Positions 50,381-59,240 of a DNA stretch of 64,000 nt are shown piece by piece. This DNA comes from Planctomycetota bacterium (GTDB taxonomy: Bacteria; Planctomycetota; SZUA-567; H5-PLA8): NCBI GenBank assembly GCA_015075375.1, contig JABTUM010000001.1, forward strand, positions 1,731,201 to 1,795,200. Reading direction: 5' to 3'. The notes beneath the pieces are model-generated. The model saw nothing but the letters and a program-made list of their open reading frames with translations. It made no database searches and was not told the origin of the DNA. A program made the translations under genes and the position numbers. Each line of letters opens with the position of its first letter. Positions within the stretch are counted from its first letter, which is position 1.

Positions 50381-50520
50381 GGCCCGTGCTCCGGCCTTCC
50401 GATACGGCTCCATTCATTCTCGCCAGGCCGGGCGGCAGGTCCATCCTTAAATGAGGCCTCTCAAGGGCCGCGGACGTATCTCTCCTTGCGGCTACCCCGG
50501 CGACTCGCCATAACCCCCGC

Positions 50521-51510
50521 ATGTCCTTTATGCGAAGCGCGCGTGCGTGGTGGCGGCTGGCGCGCCCCTTTACCTGCCTGCCTCCCGCGGTGGGCGTCGT
50601 GACCGGCGCGCTGGCGGCCATCGGCGCGCGGATGCGCGCGGACGGTTCGAGCTTCGAGACGGTCACGACCGGCCTGAACGCGCTGGGTTTGCGCGACGAT
50701 CCGCCGCGCGAATGGAGCCACGTGCTCGCCGTCGGCGCGCTCGCGGCCATCGCGCTCAATATCTACAGCAACGTCTTGAACCAGCTCTGCGACGTGGAGA
50801 TCGACCGGCGTGCGAAGCCCGAACGGCCGCTGCCGTCGGGCGAGCTTTCACGCGGCGCGGCGTGGAGCTGCGCGTTCGCGGCGCTGCTGGCGAGCATGAC
50901 GTGGGGACTCTTCGCGCGCCCTCCGGGCTCGCGGAACCCGGAGTTCCTCTACTGCGCGCTGCTGGCCGCGATCCTGACCACCCTGTACAGCCTGCCGCCC
51001 GTGCGCCTGAAACGCTGGGGACTGGCCGCGAACTTCGCCATCGCGCTCGCGCGCGGGTTGCTCTTAAAGGTAGCCGGGTGGGCGGTGCTCTTCCCGGCGT
51101 TGAGTCCCTTCGATCCCGAGCCTTGGGCGCTGGGAAGCGTATTCTTCGTCTTCACGTTCGGCGCGGTGACGACGAAGGACTTTTCGGACGCGGAAGCCGA
51201 TGCCGCGGACGGGGTGCGCTCGCTGCCGGTGGCGTGGGGCTTCCGTTCGGCGGCGCGTCTGGCCGCGGCGTGCTTAGCCCTCCCGTGGCTGGCGCTGCCC
51301 GTGCTGGGCGCGGCGGGAGTGCTGCACGCGCCGCTGGGCGCGCTGGCCGCGCTGGGACTCGGCTTGTCGGCTTACGGCGGCTGGATCGGTTCGCGACTGC
51401 TGCGCGATCCCGATGCGCTGGGCCGCGAGCGGAATCATCCGGCCTGGACGCACATGTACGTACTGATGCTGGCGGCGCAAGCAGGTACGGCCGGCGTGTA
51501 TCTCCTGTAG
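50521..51510 (+). CDS. UbiA-family prenyltransferase
   Basis: A 329-residue membrane enzyme with about eight helices. The first Asp-rich motif NVLNQLCDVEIDRRAKPERP (N-x3-D-x3-D) and the second, TTKDFSDAEADAADGV, are both intact, and YSLPPVRLKRW is the conserved cytoplasmic loop. These enzymes join an isoprenoid diphosphate to an aromatic or other acceptor (quinone, heme O, chlorophyll synthesis or archaeal-type lipids). It resembles the homogentisate/chlorophyll-synthase side of the family, but the substrate cannot be read from sequence. Confidence 0.93.
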   Translation: MSFMRSARAWWRLARPFTCLPPAVGVVTGALAAIGARMRADGSSFETVTTGLNALGLRDDPPREWSHVLAVGALAAIALNIYSNVLNQLCDVEIDRRAKPERPLPSGELSRGAAWSCAFAALLASMTWGLFARPPGSRNPEFLYCALLAAILTTLYSLPPVRLKRWGLAANFAIALARGLLLKVAGWAVLFPALSPFDPEPWALGSVFFVFTFGAVTTKDFSDAEADAADGVRSLPVAWGFRSAARLAAACLALPWLALPVLGAAGVLHAPLGALAALGLGLSAYGGWIGSRLLRDPDALGRERNHPAWTHMYVLMLAAQAGTAGVYLL

Positions 51511-51622
51511 CGGATCGATGCGGATGCGCCTGCGCGCGGCCCCGCGCGCCTTGGCCTGAATCTTGCGCACGATCCAGGCAGAGCGTAATTTGGCTCCCTT
51601 CGCACCACGGGAGGCGACCGCC

Positions 51623-52033
51623 GTGTCCCAGCCGCTCATCTCCGAACGCGTCGTCGCGTACATCGCCGAGCAGCGCATCCAGCGCGCGATAGAAGCAGGT
51701 GAGTTCGACAAGCTCCCCGGCATGGGTGAGCCCATTCCGGACCTCGACCAGCCGTACGACGAACTGTGGTGGGTCAAGAAGACGATCCGGCGCGAAGGGC
51801 TAAGCGCGCTGACCAAAGAGATGGCGCTGCGCAAGACGCTGAGCCAGCGCTTTCAAGGGTTGCTCGCCCTGCCCGACGAAGCCGCGGTACGCGCGGGTGT
51901 CGAGGACTTGAACCGGCTGGTGAGCGAGCTGAACGCCAAACCCTTCGCGCAGGAGTGCGGCGGATTCGAAGCGTACGAGGCCGCCGCCGTGGTCAAGGCG
52001 TGGCGCGCGCGCCGCGAAGCACCGGCTTCCTGA
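51623..52033 (+). CDS. DUF1992 (DnaJ-C28-like) protein
   Basis: A 136-residue protein. GTG 51623, with GGGAGG nine bases upstream, begins at VSQPLISERVVAYIAEQRIQ; the open frame extends 20 codons further but without a ribosome site. ERVVAYIAEQRIQRAIEAGE, then FDKLPGMGEPIPDLD and DELWWVKKTIRREGLS, is the DUF1992 signature. The family is a conserved cytoplasmic domain, in some organisms fused to DnaJ; function unknown. Short gaps to UbiA and the PQQ propeller gene suggest a common transcript. Confidence 0.9.
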   Translation: MSQPLISERVVAYIAEQRIQRAIEAGEFDKLPGMGEPIPDLDQPYDELWWVKKTIRREGLSALTKEMALRKTLSQRFQGLLALPDEAAVRAGVEDLNRLVSELNAKPFAQECGGFEAYEAAAVVKAWRARREAPAS

Positions 52034-52119
52034 GCGCGTTCCGCCCGGCGGCGGCGCTTGCCGTTGCTCTCCTTCCGCGTTCACGGTCTACTGGGGCCGC
52101 GTAACGACGAGGAGCCGCC

Positions 52120-53688
52120 ATGACGTCCGATCCGCCCCGCCCGCGCTGGATGCTGCTCGCCGCCCTGCTGGCTCTGGGCGCGGCGGCGCTCGCATTCGTG
52201 CGCTTGAATCCGGAATTCGAATTGAAGGGCCTGACCACGGGCCTGACGCTGATAACGTTGGTGCTGCTGGCGGGCGCGGTGGGCTTATGGTTCGCGTTCG
52301 TGAGCCGCCTGCCGGGGCGCGTACGGCTGGGAGGTTCGTTGGCCGCCGTCGCGCTCATCGCGGGCCTCGCGCTTTGCGTGCGTGTCGAAGGCTATTACGG
52401 CGACATTCTTCCGATCCTCGGCTGGCGCTGGACGCCGCCGCGCGATTACGCGCTGCCGGACCTTAAGCCTGCGGCGGCGCCGGCGGCCGAGGCCGCTCCC
52501 GCTCCGGAAGGGGCGAAGATCGCCGCCACCGACTGGCCGCGCTTTCTGGGACCGCGCGGCGACGGCTGGGCCGACGTGTCGGACCTTCCCCCGGATTGGG
52601 CGAAGCAGCCGCCGCGCGAAGCCTGGCGCGTAGCCTGCGGCGCGGGCTGGTCGGGGTGCGCCGTCGCCGGGGGGCTCGTCTATACCCAAGAGCAGCGCGG
52701 CGAGAAGGAACTCGTCGTCTGCCGCGATCTTAAGAACGGCGACGTGCGCTGGGTGCACGAAGCCGCCGCGCGCTTCAGCGAAGAGATGGGCGGCGACGGC
52801 CCGCGCGCCACGCCTACCGTATCAGGCGGCTTCGTCTACGCGCTCGGCGCCACCGGCCTGCTCCACGCGCTGGATGCGCAAACGGGAACCACGCGCTGGA
52901 CGCGCGATACGCTGGGCGAATCCGGCCAGCCGAACTTGCAGTGGGGCAAGAGCGGTTCCCCGCTGGTCATCCACGATCTGGTCGTCGTCACGCTCGGCGG
53001 AAAGCCCGAGACCACGACGGCCGCGTTTCACGCGCTGACCGGCGAACCGGCCTGGCGCGCGGGGAACGACAAATCGAGCTACAGCACACCGGCCCTCGGC
53101 ACGCTGGGCGGGCGCGAGCAACTGGTCGTCGTCTACGCCGACAGCGTGGCCGCGCACGATCCGGCCGGGGGCGCAGAACTCTGGCGCTTCGCATGGCCCG
53201 GCGCGCCCGCGAAGGTCGCCAGCCCCCAGTTCGTCGATGCCGAGCGCGTCCTGATCACCGTAGGGTACGGCCTCGGCGCGAAGATGCTCAAGGTCACGCC
53301 GCCCGCCGCCGAGGGGCAGCCGTGGAGCGTCGCTCAAGTCTGGCACAGTCTGGACATGAAGACGAAATTCACCAACGCGCTCGTAAAGGGTGCTCACGCG
53401 TACGGACTCGACGAAGGCCGGCTGGCGTGCATCGCGCTGGCCGACGGCAAGCGAACCTGGAAAGACGAGAACTTCGGGCACGGGCAAGTGATCGGAGCGG
53501 GCGACGCGCTGATCGTGCAGTCGGAGCGCGGCGAGGTGGTGCTCGTCGCCGCCGATCCGGGCGCGTACCGCGTACTGCAACGTATTCCCGCGCTGACGAG
53601 CAAGACCTGGAACTATCCGGCGCTGGCGGGTAAGCACCTGCTGGTGCGAAACGACCGGGAGTTGGTGTGTTACCGGTGGGGCGAGTGA
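52120..53688 (+). CDS. Membrane-anchored PQQ-like beta-propeller protein
   Basis: A 522-residue protein from ATG 52120 with GAGGAG upstream. Three hydrophobic N-terminal helices (WMLLAALLALGAAALAFVRL, LTLITLVLLAGAVGLWFAFV, LGGSLAAVALIAGLALCVRV) anchor it; from about residue 140 a PQQ-type propeller follows (DWPRFLGPRGDGWADV, GLVYTQEQRGEKELVVCRDL, YALGATGLLHALDAQTGTTR, ALTGEPAWRAGNDKSSYSTP). The fold is widespread in PVC bacteria as an outer-facing protein-binding or BamB-like scaffold. There is no sign of actual PQQ-enzyme residues. Confidence 0.88.
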   Translation: MTSDPPRPRWMLLAALLALGAAALAFVRLNPEFELKGLTTGLTLITLVLLAGAVGLWFAFVSRLPGRVRLGGSLAAVALIAGLALCVRVEGYYGDILPILGWRWTPPRDYALPDLKPAAAPAAEAAPAPEGAKIAATDWPRFLGPRGDGWADVSDLPPDWAKQPPREAWRVACGAGWSGCAVAGGLVYTQEQRGEKELVVCRDLKNGDVRWVHEAAARFSEEMGGDGPRATPTVSGGFVYALGATGLLHALDAQTGTTRWTRDTLGESGQPNLQWGKSGSPLVIHDLVVVTLGGKPETTTAAFHALTGEPAWRAGNDKSSYSTPALGTLGGREQLVVVYADSVAAHDPAGGAELWRFAWPGAPAKVASPQFVDAERVLITVGYGLGAKMLKVTPPAAEGQPWSVAQVWHSLDMKTKFTNALVKGAHAYGLDEGRLACIALADGKRTWKDENFGHGQVIGAGDALIVQSERGEVVLVAADPGAYRVLQRIPALTSKTWNYPALAGKHLLVRNDRELVCYRWGE

Positions 53689-53720
53689 ATTAGCCTACGT
53701 AGGTGGATTCGGGACAGCCC

Positions 53721-54719
53721 ATGGACCGCTCACAGCTTTCCCCCACTTTCATCATTCCCAAAGGCTCGCAGGTCGTGCTGACGAAGGATCTTCAGGTCTC
53801 GGGTGCGCACAAGCACGCGGATGGTAGTCCGCTCTACAAAAAGTCCGGAAGCGTGGGAGAAGTCACCGATCCGCCGCTCACCAACGAGTACCCGTACCTC
53901 GTGCGGTTCGCAGACGGACACACGGTATCCGCCAAGCGCCACGAGTTGACCGTGCGGCGCTCCGACGCACCGGAAGATCACGTGCCCAAACGAGAGCTTG
54001 CCGCATTCGAGCCACACGTCTTCTACAAGGTGCTCGTGGGCTCCCGCGCGTTCGGCCTTGCCGACGAACAGTCCGATGAGGACGAGCGCGGCGTCTACTT
54101 GCCGCCAGCGGATTGGCACTGGTCGCTGCAGCCACTACCCGAACAGATAGAGTTCAAACGCATGCCCGACGGGCGCTGGCTGGACCACAACGAACAGACC
54201 GACGGAGACGATGTCTGCTGGTGGGAGCTCGAAAAGTTTCTCCGCCTCGCGCTAAAGGCCAATCCCAACGTGCTGGAGGTCCTCTACGTACCCGAGTCAT
54301 GCATCTTGCATGCCGATGTCTGGGGGCAGCGCCTGCGCGCATTAGCACCGAGTTTTCTTTCCAAGTACCTCTACCAGACCTACTCCGGCTACGTGCTCAG
54401 CCAATTCCGAAAAATGAAGCGCGAACTCGAAAAGGGACGTGCCCACCGCCCAAAGCATGCCATGCATCTGATCCGGCTGCTGTATTCCGGCATCACCGCG
54501 CTGCAAGGGCAAGGCATCCTGGTAGATGTCGGACCTTACCGCGACGAGTTGCTGCGCATCAAGCGCGAACAGATCCCCTTCGACGTCATTTTTGCGCGCG
54601 CGCTGGAACTTGATGCTCGCTTTCAGGATGCCTACAACGTAACGGCGCTTCCCGACCGCCCAGACGTGGAAGCCGTGGATCGCTTTCTAATCGAGGCTCG
54701 CAAAAGCCGGGCTGAATAA
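53721..54719 (+). CDS. RlaP/YcgL-type nucleotidyltransferase with N-terminal SH3-like domain
   Basis: A 332-residue protein (ATG 53721; GTG 53703 is possible). Residues 8-80 look like a small beta-barrel (FIIPKGSQVVLTKDLQ, YLVRFADGHTVSAKRHELTV). The polymerase-beta-type nucleotidyltransferase follows with VGSRAFGLADEQSDEDERG: G-S at 107-108 and Asp119/Asp121. WELEKFLRLALKANPNVLEV and the Tyr/Arg-rich C-terminal half are typical of COG3541, which includes RlaP, the partner of some RNA ligases in RNA repair. The substrate is unknown. The next gene is a shorter homologue; the two form a tandem pair. Confidence 0.85.
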   Translation: MDRSQLSPTFIIPKGSQVVLTKDLQVSGAHKHADGSPLYKKSGSVGEVTDPPLTNEYPYLVRFADGHTVSAKRHELTVRRSDAPEDHVPKRELAAFEPHVFYKVLVGSRAFGLADEQSDEDERGVYLPPADWHWSLQPLPEQIEFKRMPDGRWLDHNEQTDGDDVCWWELEKFLRLALKANPNVLEVLYVPESCILHADVWGQRLRALAPSFLSKYLYQTYSGYVLSQFRKMKRELEKGRAHRPKHAMHLIRLLYSGITALQGQGILVDVGPYRDELLRIKREQIPFDVIFARALELDARFQDAYNVTALPDRPDVEAVDRFLIEARKSRAE

Positions 54720-54770
54720 TTAAAAGTAATGGGCCTTCCTCGCAACGGGCTCCGGACCAGGCTGCGGATC

Positions 54771-55580
54771 ATGAACCTCCAATTGATCAATGACCGAGCT
54801 GTCGACCTCGGCCGCCAAGCACTCCGGTCCGGCACACTGCCCGGCCGCCAGCCCAACCAGTTTCTGTTCGTGACTATTTCCGGTGCGCATCTCTACGGTT
54901 TTCCTTCACACGATTCGGACATCGACCTGCGCGGATCGCACGTGCTACCTATGCGCGAACTCGCGGGATTGAAACCGGTCCAGGAGACCTACGAATCTCA
55001 CGGCGGCGAAATCGAGGGCATCGAAGTCGACTGCGTGACCCACGATCTGGCCAAGTATCTAGGGCTGCTCACCAAGAAGAACGGCTACGTGCTTGAGCAG
55101 ATATTCTCGCCGCTCGTGGTTCACGATGACGGGCGGCTGCAGGAACTTCGAGCGCTGGCTCGTGGCGCAATCACGCGCCATGTGGTTCATCACTACCTGG
55201 GCTTCTTTCGCACCCAGGAAAAGCTGGTTCTGAAGGACCAAGCGCCCACGGCCAAAGCAGTGCTTTACCTGTTTCGTGTCGCCATGACCGGGTTGCACCT
55301 GTTGCGGAGCGGTGAGGTCGAAGCCAATCTTACAACTCTGAATGAAAGCATATTCAAGCTGCCTTTCATCGCTGACTTGGTGGCACGCAAGCTTGAGGGC
55401 GGTGAATGTGGCCGCCTGAGCCCCTTAGAGCGCGACTCGCTTGTCGACGCAGCCCGAACATTGGAAGCCCAGTTGCAACCGACCGCCGATGCTTCCGCTC
55501 TGCCCGATTCGGTACAGAATTTCGACGCGCTCGACGATTTTCTCGTTCGCTTGCGTATGGAAACCCTGAAAAGCTCGTAA
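54771..55580 (+). CDS. RlaP/YcgL-type nucleotidyltransferase, second copy
   Basis: A 269-residue protein (ATG 54771; an earlier in-frame ATG at 54729 lacks a clear ribosome site). ISGAHLYGFPSHDSDIDLRG holds the G-x-x-[YF]-G loop and Asp50/Asp52; Asp87 in IEGIEVDCVTHDL is the third carboxylate. DLAKYLGLLTKKNGYVLEQI aligns with the equivalent segment of the preceding protein, showing paralogy, but the N-terminal barrel is missing. GC content is lower than in flanking genes. Cotranscription with the first copy (51-base gap) is likely, suggesting the two work together. Confidence 0.88.
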   Translation: MNLQLINDRAVDLGRQALRSGTLPGRQPNQFLFVTISGAHLYGFPSHDSDIDLRGSHVLPMRELAGLKPVQETYESHGGEIEGIEVDCVTHDLAKYLGLLTKKNGYVLEQIFSPLVVHDDGRLQELRALARGAITRHVVHHYLGFFRTQEKLVLKDQAPTAKAVLYLFRVAMTGLHLLRSGEVEANLTTLNESIFKLPFIADLVARKLEGGECGRLSPLERDSLVDAARTLEAQLQPTADASALPDSVQNFDALDDFLVRLRMETLKSS

Positions 55581-55647
55581 CGATATAGCCCTGATTATAG
55601 TCTACTAAGGTACTGCGGCGCCTACGGCCGCAGGTGGAGGATCGCAC

Positions 55648-56139
55648 ATGCCGCGCTTGGCTCTCGCCCTTCTGCTCCTGGTCGCTTTTACCGCGCGTGC
55701 GGAAGAACCCGCGCGCGTCGCCGGGTTTGCGGCGTTGCCCGGCGCCGATACATTGAGGGTTCGTTACGACACGACGGGCTGTTTCCATTCCGCCAGCTAT
55801 GAGTTCACGTTCACGGCCGGCGCAGCGCCCCGCGTTATGGCCGCGCGATTGAACCTGGAATGGTCGGAAGCGGAGCGCAAATTTGTGGAGGCCAGCCGTG
55901 TAACCTTGGGCGATTTAGCGTTGGCGGCTGAAGACCTGCGCCAACTCGACGCATTGATCGCCTTTTACCGTACCAAACCCAATGGCGGCTGCACGTCTAT
56001 TGATAAATTGCACTTCGAGCAAGTCAGCGGCGGGAAGGTTGTGGCCAAAGAGGCTTTTACCGACGCTTCTTGTTCGGTGCATGAACGCAAAGGGGTGCTC
56101 AGCTTGAGCACGCTCCTGGACCGCATGCAGAAAAAGTAA
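55648..56139 (+). CDS. Hypothetical exported protein
   Basis: A 163-residue protein with a signal peptide (RLALALLLLVAFTARAEE). The mature part is a small beta-rich domain with two conserved-looking Cys (GCFHSASYEFTFT and GGCTSIDKLHFEQ) and a third near the end (DASCSVHE), possibly one disulfide. No family recognised. Located after the nucleotidyltransferase pair but with a distinct start region, so a separate unit is likely. Confidence 0.7.
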   Translation: MPRLALALLLLVAFTARAEEPARVAGFAALPGADTLRVRYDTTGCFHSASYEFTFTAGAAPRVMAARLNLEWSEAERKFVEASRVTLGDLALAAEDLRQLDALIAFYRTKPNGGCTSIDKLHFEQVSGGKVVAKEAFTDASCSVHERKGVLSLSTLLDRMQKK

Positions 56140-56270
56140 CTCCCCCACCCGCTGCCGCACGGCGGAATCTTCTTTCCGCCCCGTCTTGAGAAAAAACCGA
56201 CCGCCGGGTAGCTTATTGAAACAGATGGGCCGGCCGAGCCCATGATCGTGCACCTGCGGACGCCGCTCGC

Positions 56271-56516
56271 ATGCTCACTACCGTCGAAGTCCCGCCGCTC
56301 GGCGAGCAGAAGCAGACCGAAACGCTGTTGAATTTCTGGTACGTCGCGCCCGGCGAACGGGTCGAAGAAGGCGACGACCTGGCCGAACTGGTCACGGACA
56401 AAGCCGCCTTCAATCTGCCCGCCCCGCGCGCGGGCACGGTCAAACGCCTGCTGGTCGAAGAAGGCGCCAAGGTCAAGGCCGGCGACAAGCTCGTCGAACT
56501 GGAATTCGCGGACTAG
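56271..56516 (+). CDS. Stand-alone lipoyl/biotinyl-attachment domain protein
   Basis: An 81-residue protein consisting only of a biotinyl/lipoyl barrel: MLTTVEVPPLGEQKQTETLL, FWYVAPGERVEEGDDLAELV, then TDKAAFNLPAP with Lys as the lipoylation site (DKA is the lipoyl type), and AGTVKRLLVEEGAKVKAGDK. Normally it is part of an E2 subunit of 2-oxoacid dehydrogenases, but no E1, E2 core or E3 gene is close. A carrier for a complex encoded elsewhere or for a lipoate-dependent redox enzyme is possible. Confidence 0.88.
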   Translation: MLTTVEVPPLGEQKQTETLLNFWYVAPGERVEEGDDLAELVTDKAAFNLPAPRAGTVKRLLVEEGAKVKAGDKLVELEFAD

Positions 56517-56589
56517 CCCGCTCTCCTTTATAAACACCGCTCCGGAAGCCCGTTTCCCCGTGGTTCGGCCGTTCGCTCAAGGAGCCCCA

Positions 56590-57231
56590 GTGTCCGCCGC
56601 GCGCGCCAAGTCTAAAGCCGGCCGCTTTATCGTCGTCGACGGCCCAGACGGCGTGGGCAAGTCGACGCAGGTCCAGCTTCTGGTCGAACAACTCGACATG
56701 CGCGGCGTCCACACGCTTTCGTTGCGCGAGCCCGGCGGCACGACGGCCGGCGAGATCATCCGTTCGCTGCTGCTGGAAAAGCGCCAGGAGAAGCTCACGG
56801 CCGTTGCCGAGGCGTTTCTATTCCAGGCGGCGCGCGCGCAATTGGTGGCGGAAGTGATCCGCCCCGCGCTGGCCCGCGGCACCTGGGTCGTCTGCGACCG
56901 CTTCACGCTCTCGACGCTCGTCTATCAGGGCGATGCCGGACACGTGAGCGCGCGCGCGATCCAGCAGCTTTCGGAGCTTTCCACCGGGGGCTTGAAGCCC
57001 GATCTGTACCTCGTGCTGTGGGCCGCGACGACGGTCTGCGTCGGGCGCCGCGCCGAACGCGAGGCCGACCGCATGGAATCGAAAGGCGCGCGCTTCCTGC
57101 GCGACGTGAGCGGTGCGTACAAGCGACATGCCGAGCGCGGGCGCGGCAAGTACAAGCTCGTGGATGCCGCCGGCCCGATCGAAGAAGTCCGGGCGCGATT
57201 GTGGAAGCACGTGGAGCGGCTCTTGCCGTGA
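56590..57231 (+). CDS. tmk: Thymidylate kinase
   Basis: A 213-residue dTMP kinase. GTG 56590 has AAGGAG five bases upstream. FIVVDGPDGVGKSTQVQLL is the P-loop, REPGGTTAGEIIR the dTMP-binding segment, VVCDRFTLSTLVYQG the DR(Y/F) motif and RREADRMESK-like residues (EREADRMESKGARFL) the LID. It phosphorylates dTMP to dTDP for DNA synthesis. Its stop overlaps the start of holB by four bases (GTGA), the usual tmk-holB arrangement. Confidence 0.96.
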   Translation: MSAARAKSKAGRFIVVDGPDGVGKSTQVQLLVEQLDMRGVHTLSLREPGGTTAGEIIRSLLLEKRQEKLTAVAEAFLFQAARAQLVAEVIRPALARGTWVVCDRFTLSTLVYQGDAGHVSARAIQQLSELSTGGLKPDLYLVLWAATTVCVGRRAEREADRMESKGARFLRDVSGAYKRHAERGRGKYKLVDAAGPIEEVRARLWKHVERLLP

Positions 57232-58433
57232 GCTGGGATGAATTGCTTGGGCAAGCGCCCGCCCAGAAGTTCCTGCGCACGGTGCTGCGCAACGGCCGGC
57301 TCGCACACGCTTACCTTTTCACGGGTCCCTCCGGTGTGGGCAAGCGCACGGCGGCGCGCGTCCTCGCCCGTGTATTGCTCTGCCACCAGCCGCCCGCACC
57401 GGACGAAGCCTGCGGGACGTGCAAGTCGTGCCGCTGGCTGTCCGCGCCGCCGGGACAGCCCGTCGAACATCCCGATCTGCTCGTCCCGATCAAGACGCTC
57501 ACCGGCGGCGAGAAGCTCGTCGGCGACCAGGAACCGATCATCCCGCTCGACGCCGCCAAGCGCTTGGCCGAACAACTTCACCGCACGCCGCACAGCGGAC
57601 CGCGCCGCGTCGCGATCGTCCCCGAAGCGCAGCGTCTCTGCCGCGGGCAGGCCGAAGCCGCCAACAGCTTCCTGAAATCGCTCGAAGAGCCGCCGGCCGG
57701 CGCGGTGGTGATCCTGACCACCAGCCACCCCGAGGCGCTGCTGGAGACGATCGTCTCGCGCTGCCAGCCTGTGACTTTCCGGCGCTTGGCCAAGTCCGAG
57801 GTCCTGGCCGGGTTGAGCGCGCTTTCTCCGAGCGCCGCGTCGGCGGAACTGGCGGCGGCATTGGCCGACGGCAGCCTGGGCCGCGCGAAGGAAATTCTCT
57901 CCGGCGACCTGGGCCGCTGGCGCATGGGGCTCGCCAAGGCGCTGGGCGACTTCACGCCGCAGACGGGCGTGCGCTTCGGGCTCGCGCTGTGGGCGCTGGC
58001 CGAAGCCGAAGGGACACGCTACTTCGAGGCCGAGAAGGAATCCGGCCGCGGCAGCGAGACCGCCGTCGTGGAAGATGAGGACGATGCGGAGAACGCGCGC
58101 GAAGCCGAAGAGGCGCAGAAGACAGCCGCGGGCTGGAAGCGTTTTGTCTTCACGCGGCTGCTGGAACTGTGCGAGCTGAACTTCCGCGATGCGCTCGTCC
58201 GCGCCTCCGGAGCGGGCGAGGAAGCGCTGTTGCAGCGCGATCAGGCGCCGCTCGCCGAGAAGCTTGCCGCGCTGTTCGGCGCGGAAGGCTGCGAGAACAT
58301 CCTGCTGGCGCTGCGTGAAGCCCTGTTCGCCACGCGCCTGTACGTCCGCGGGGATTTGGTGGGGCGCTTTATCGCCGGGCGCATGATCGAAGCCGCCGCT
58401 CGCGGCGCCGGCATTCCGGCTGGCCGCGCGTAG
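57228..58433 (+). CDS. holB: DNA polymerase III delta' subunit (clamp loader)
   Basis: A 401-residue protein whose GTG overlaps the tmk stop. SWDELLGQAPAQKFLRTVLR and LAHAYLFTGPSGVGKRTAAR form a modified Walker A (Lys then Arg; delta' is normally ATPase-inactive), CGTCKSCRWL is a zinc site, and SFLKSLEEPPAGAVVILTTS with SRCQPVTFRRL the SRC motif. It is part of the clamp loader. An acidic linker (VVEDEDDAENAREAEEAQKT) between the second and third domains is unusual for the family. Confidence 0.93.
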   Translation: MSWDELLGQAPAQKFLRTVLRNGRLAHAYLFTGPSGVGKRTAARVLARVLLCHQPPAPDEACGTCKSCRWLSAPPGQPVEHPDLLVPIKTLTGGEKLVGDQEPIIPLDAAKRLAEQLHRTPHSGPRRVAIVPEAQRLCRGQAEAANSFLKSLEEPPAGAVVILTTSHPEALLETIVSRCQPVTFRRLAKSEVLAGLSALSPSAASAELAAALADGSLGRAKEILSGDLGRWRMGLAKALGDFTPQTGVRFGLALWALAEAEGTRYFEAEKESGRGSETAVVEDEDDAENAREAEEAQKTAAGWKRFVFTRLLELCELNFRDALVRASGAGEEALLQRDQAPLAEKLAALFGAEGCENILLALREALFATRLYVRGDLVGRFIAGRMIEAAARGAGIPAGRA

Positions 58434-58448
58434 CCGGAACGGCTTCAA

Positions 58449-59240
58449 TTACTTCTCGAAGCGCAAGCCGTCGTACTCGTCGAACGCATGAAAGTTCAGC
58501 GCGAGCATCGGAGCGGTGCAACTGATCTCCGGGCTGGGCTTATCGCGCGCCGAGTAATCGTAGCGCCCCAGCGCGAAGTACCAGACGCTCCCCGCGCTCG
58601 GGGCGGGAGCCGTCTGCGCGAACGCGCTCCACGGGACGCGCACTTCGGCGCTCCAGCCGCCGTCTTCGTCGGTCGCATCGTTCAAGGTTCCGCGCAGGCC
58701 GGCGGCGCCTTCCAGGCGGGACTCCCAGCCACGGTCGGTCTTGGCTTTGCGGTCGCGCCCGAGCACGCGCAGATCCATCGTCGCGCGGTTGGCGGCAAAG
58801 AGCAGCTCGAAGTGGTCGTCCTGGCCGCGGTCGGGGCGCACGAACAGTTCGAAGACATCGTTCAAGTAGACGTCGCCGTCGTGCGTCGAAACGCTTGCAC
58901 GCAGATCGCGGTCGGCAAACTCGCCCGCCAGATACAGGTAAGCATCGTCCCACAGCATCCAAGCGCGGCCCTCGCGCGCCGGCTTGGCCTTGGCCCAATG
59001 CTGCACGAATTCCAACGGCCGCGCTTCGCGCCAGGCGCGCTCGTCGAGCTTCCCGTCGAGCTTGATCTTTCCCTTGAGTCGCGCGCAGACGAAGTGGCGC
59101 TCGGAACGATCCGGCTTTCCGGGTACCGGTACGGCCACGAGTTCCGGTTCCTGAAACGCCGGCGCCGCCGCGGGCTCGGCGTCCCGTTCGCCGCAGCCGG
59201 ACAGCAGCGCGAGCGCCAAAACCGCACACGCCGCGCGCAT
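58449..59240 (-). CDS. CBM9-like lipoprotein
   Basis: A 263-residue protein with a lipoprotein signal: CAVLALALLSGC, lipidated Cys at residue 16. After a short Pro/Ala linker the mature part is a CBM9/DOMON-like beta-sandwich (KIKLDGKLDERAWREARPLE, AYLYLAGEFADRDLRA, NDVFELFVRPDRGQDDHFEL, GWSAEVRVPWSAF, ALNFHAFDEYDGLRFEK). Such domains bind xylan and other glycans or act in electron transfer. Its ATG overlaps the stop of the PrkA gene (ATGA at 59240), so it is translated by coupling, a link that deserves attention. Confidence 0.85.
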   Translation of the reverse strand: MRAACAVLALALLSGCGERDAEPAAAPAFQEPELVAVPVPGKPDRSERHFVCARLKGKIKLDGKLDERAWREARPLEFVQHWAKAKPAREGRAWMLWDDAYLYLAGEFADRDLRASVSTHDGDVYLNDVFELFVRPDRGQDDHFELLFAANRATMDLRVLGRDRKAKTDRGWESRLEGAAGLRGTLNDATDEDGGWSAEVRVPWSAFAQTAPAPSAGSVWYFALGRYDYSARDKPSPEISCTAPMLALNFHAFDEYDGLRFEK

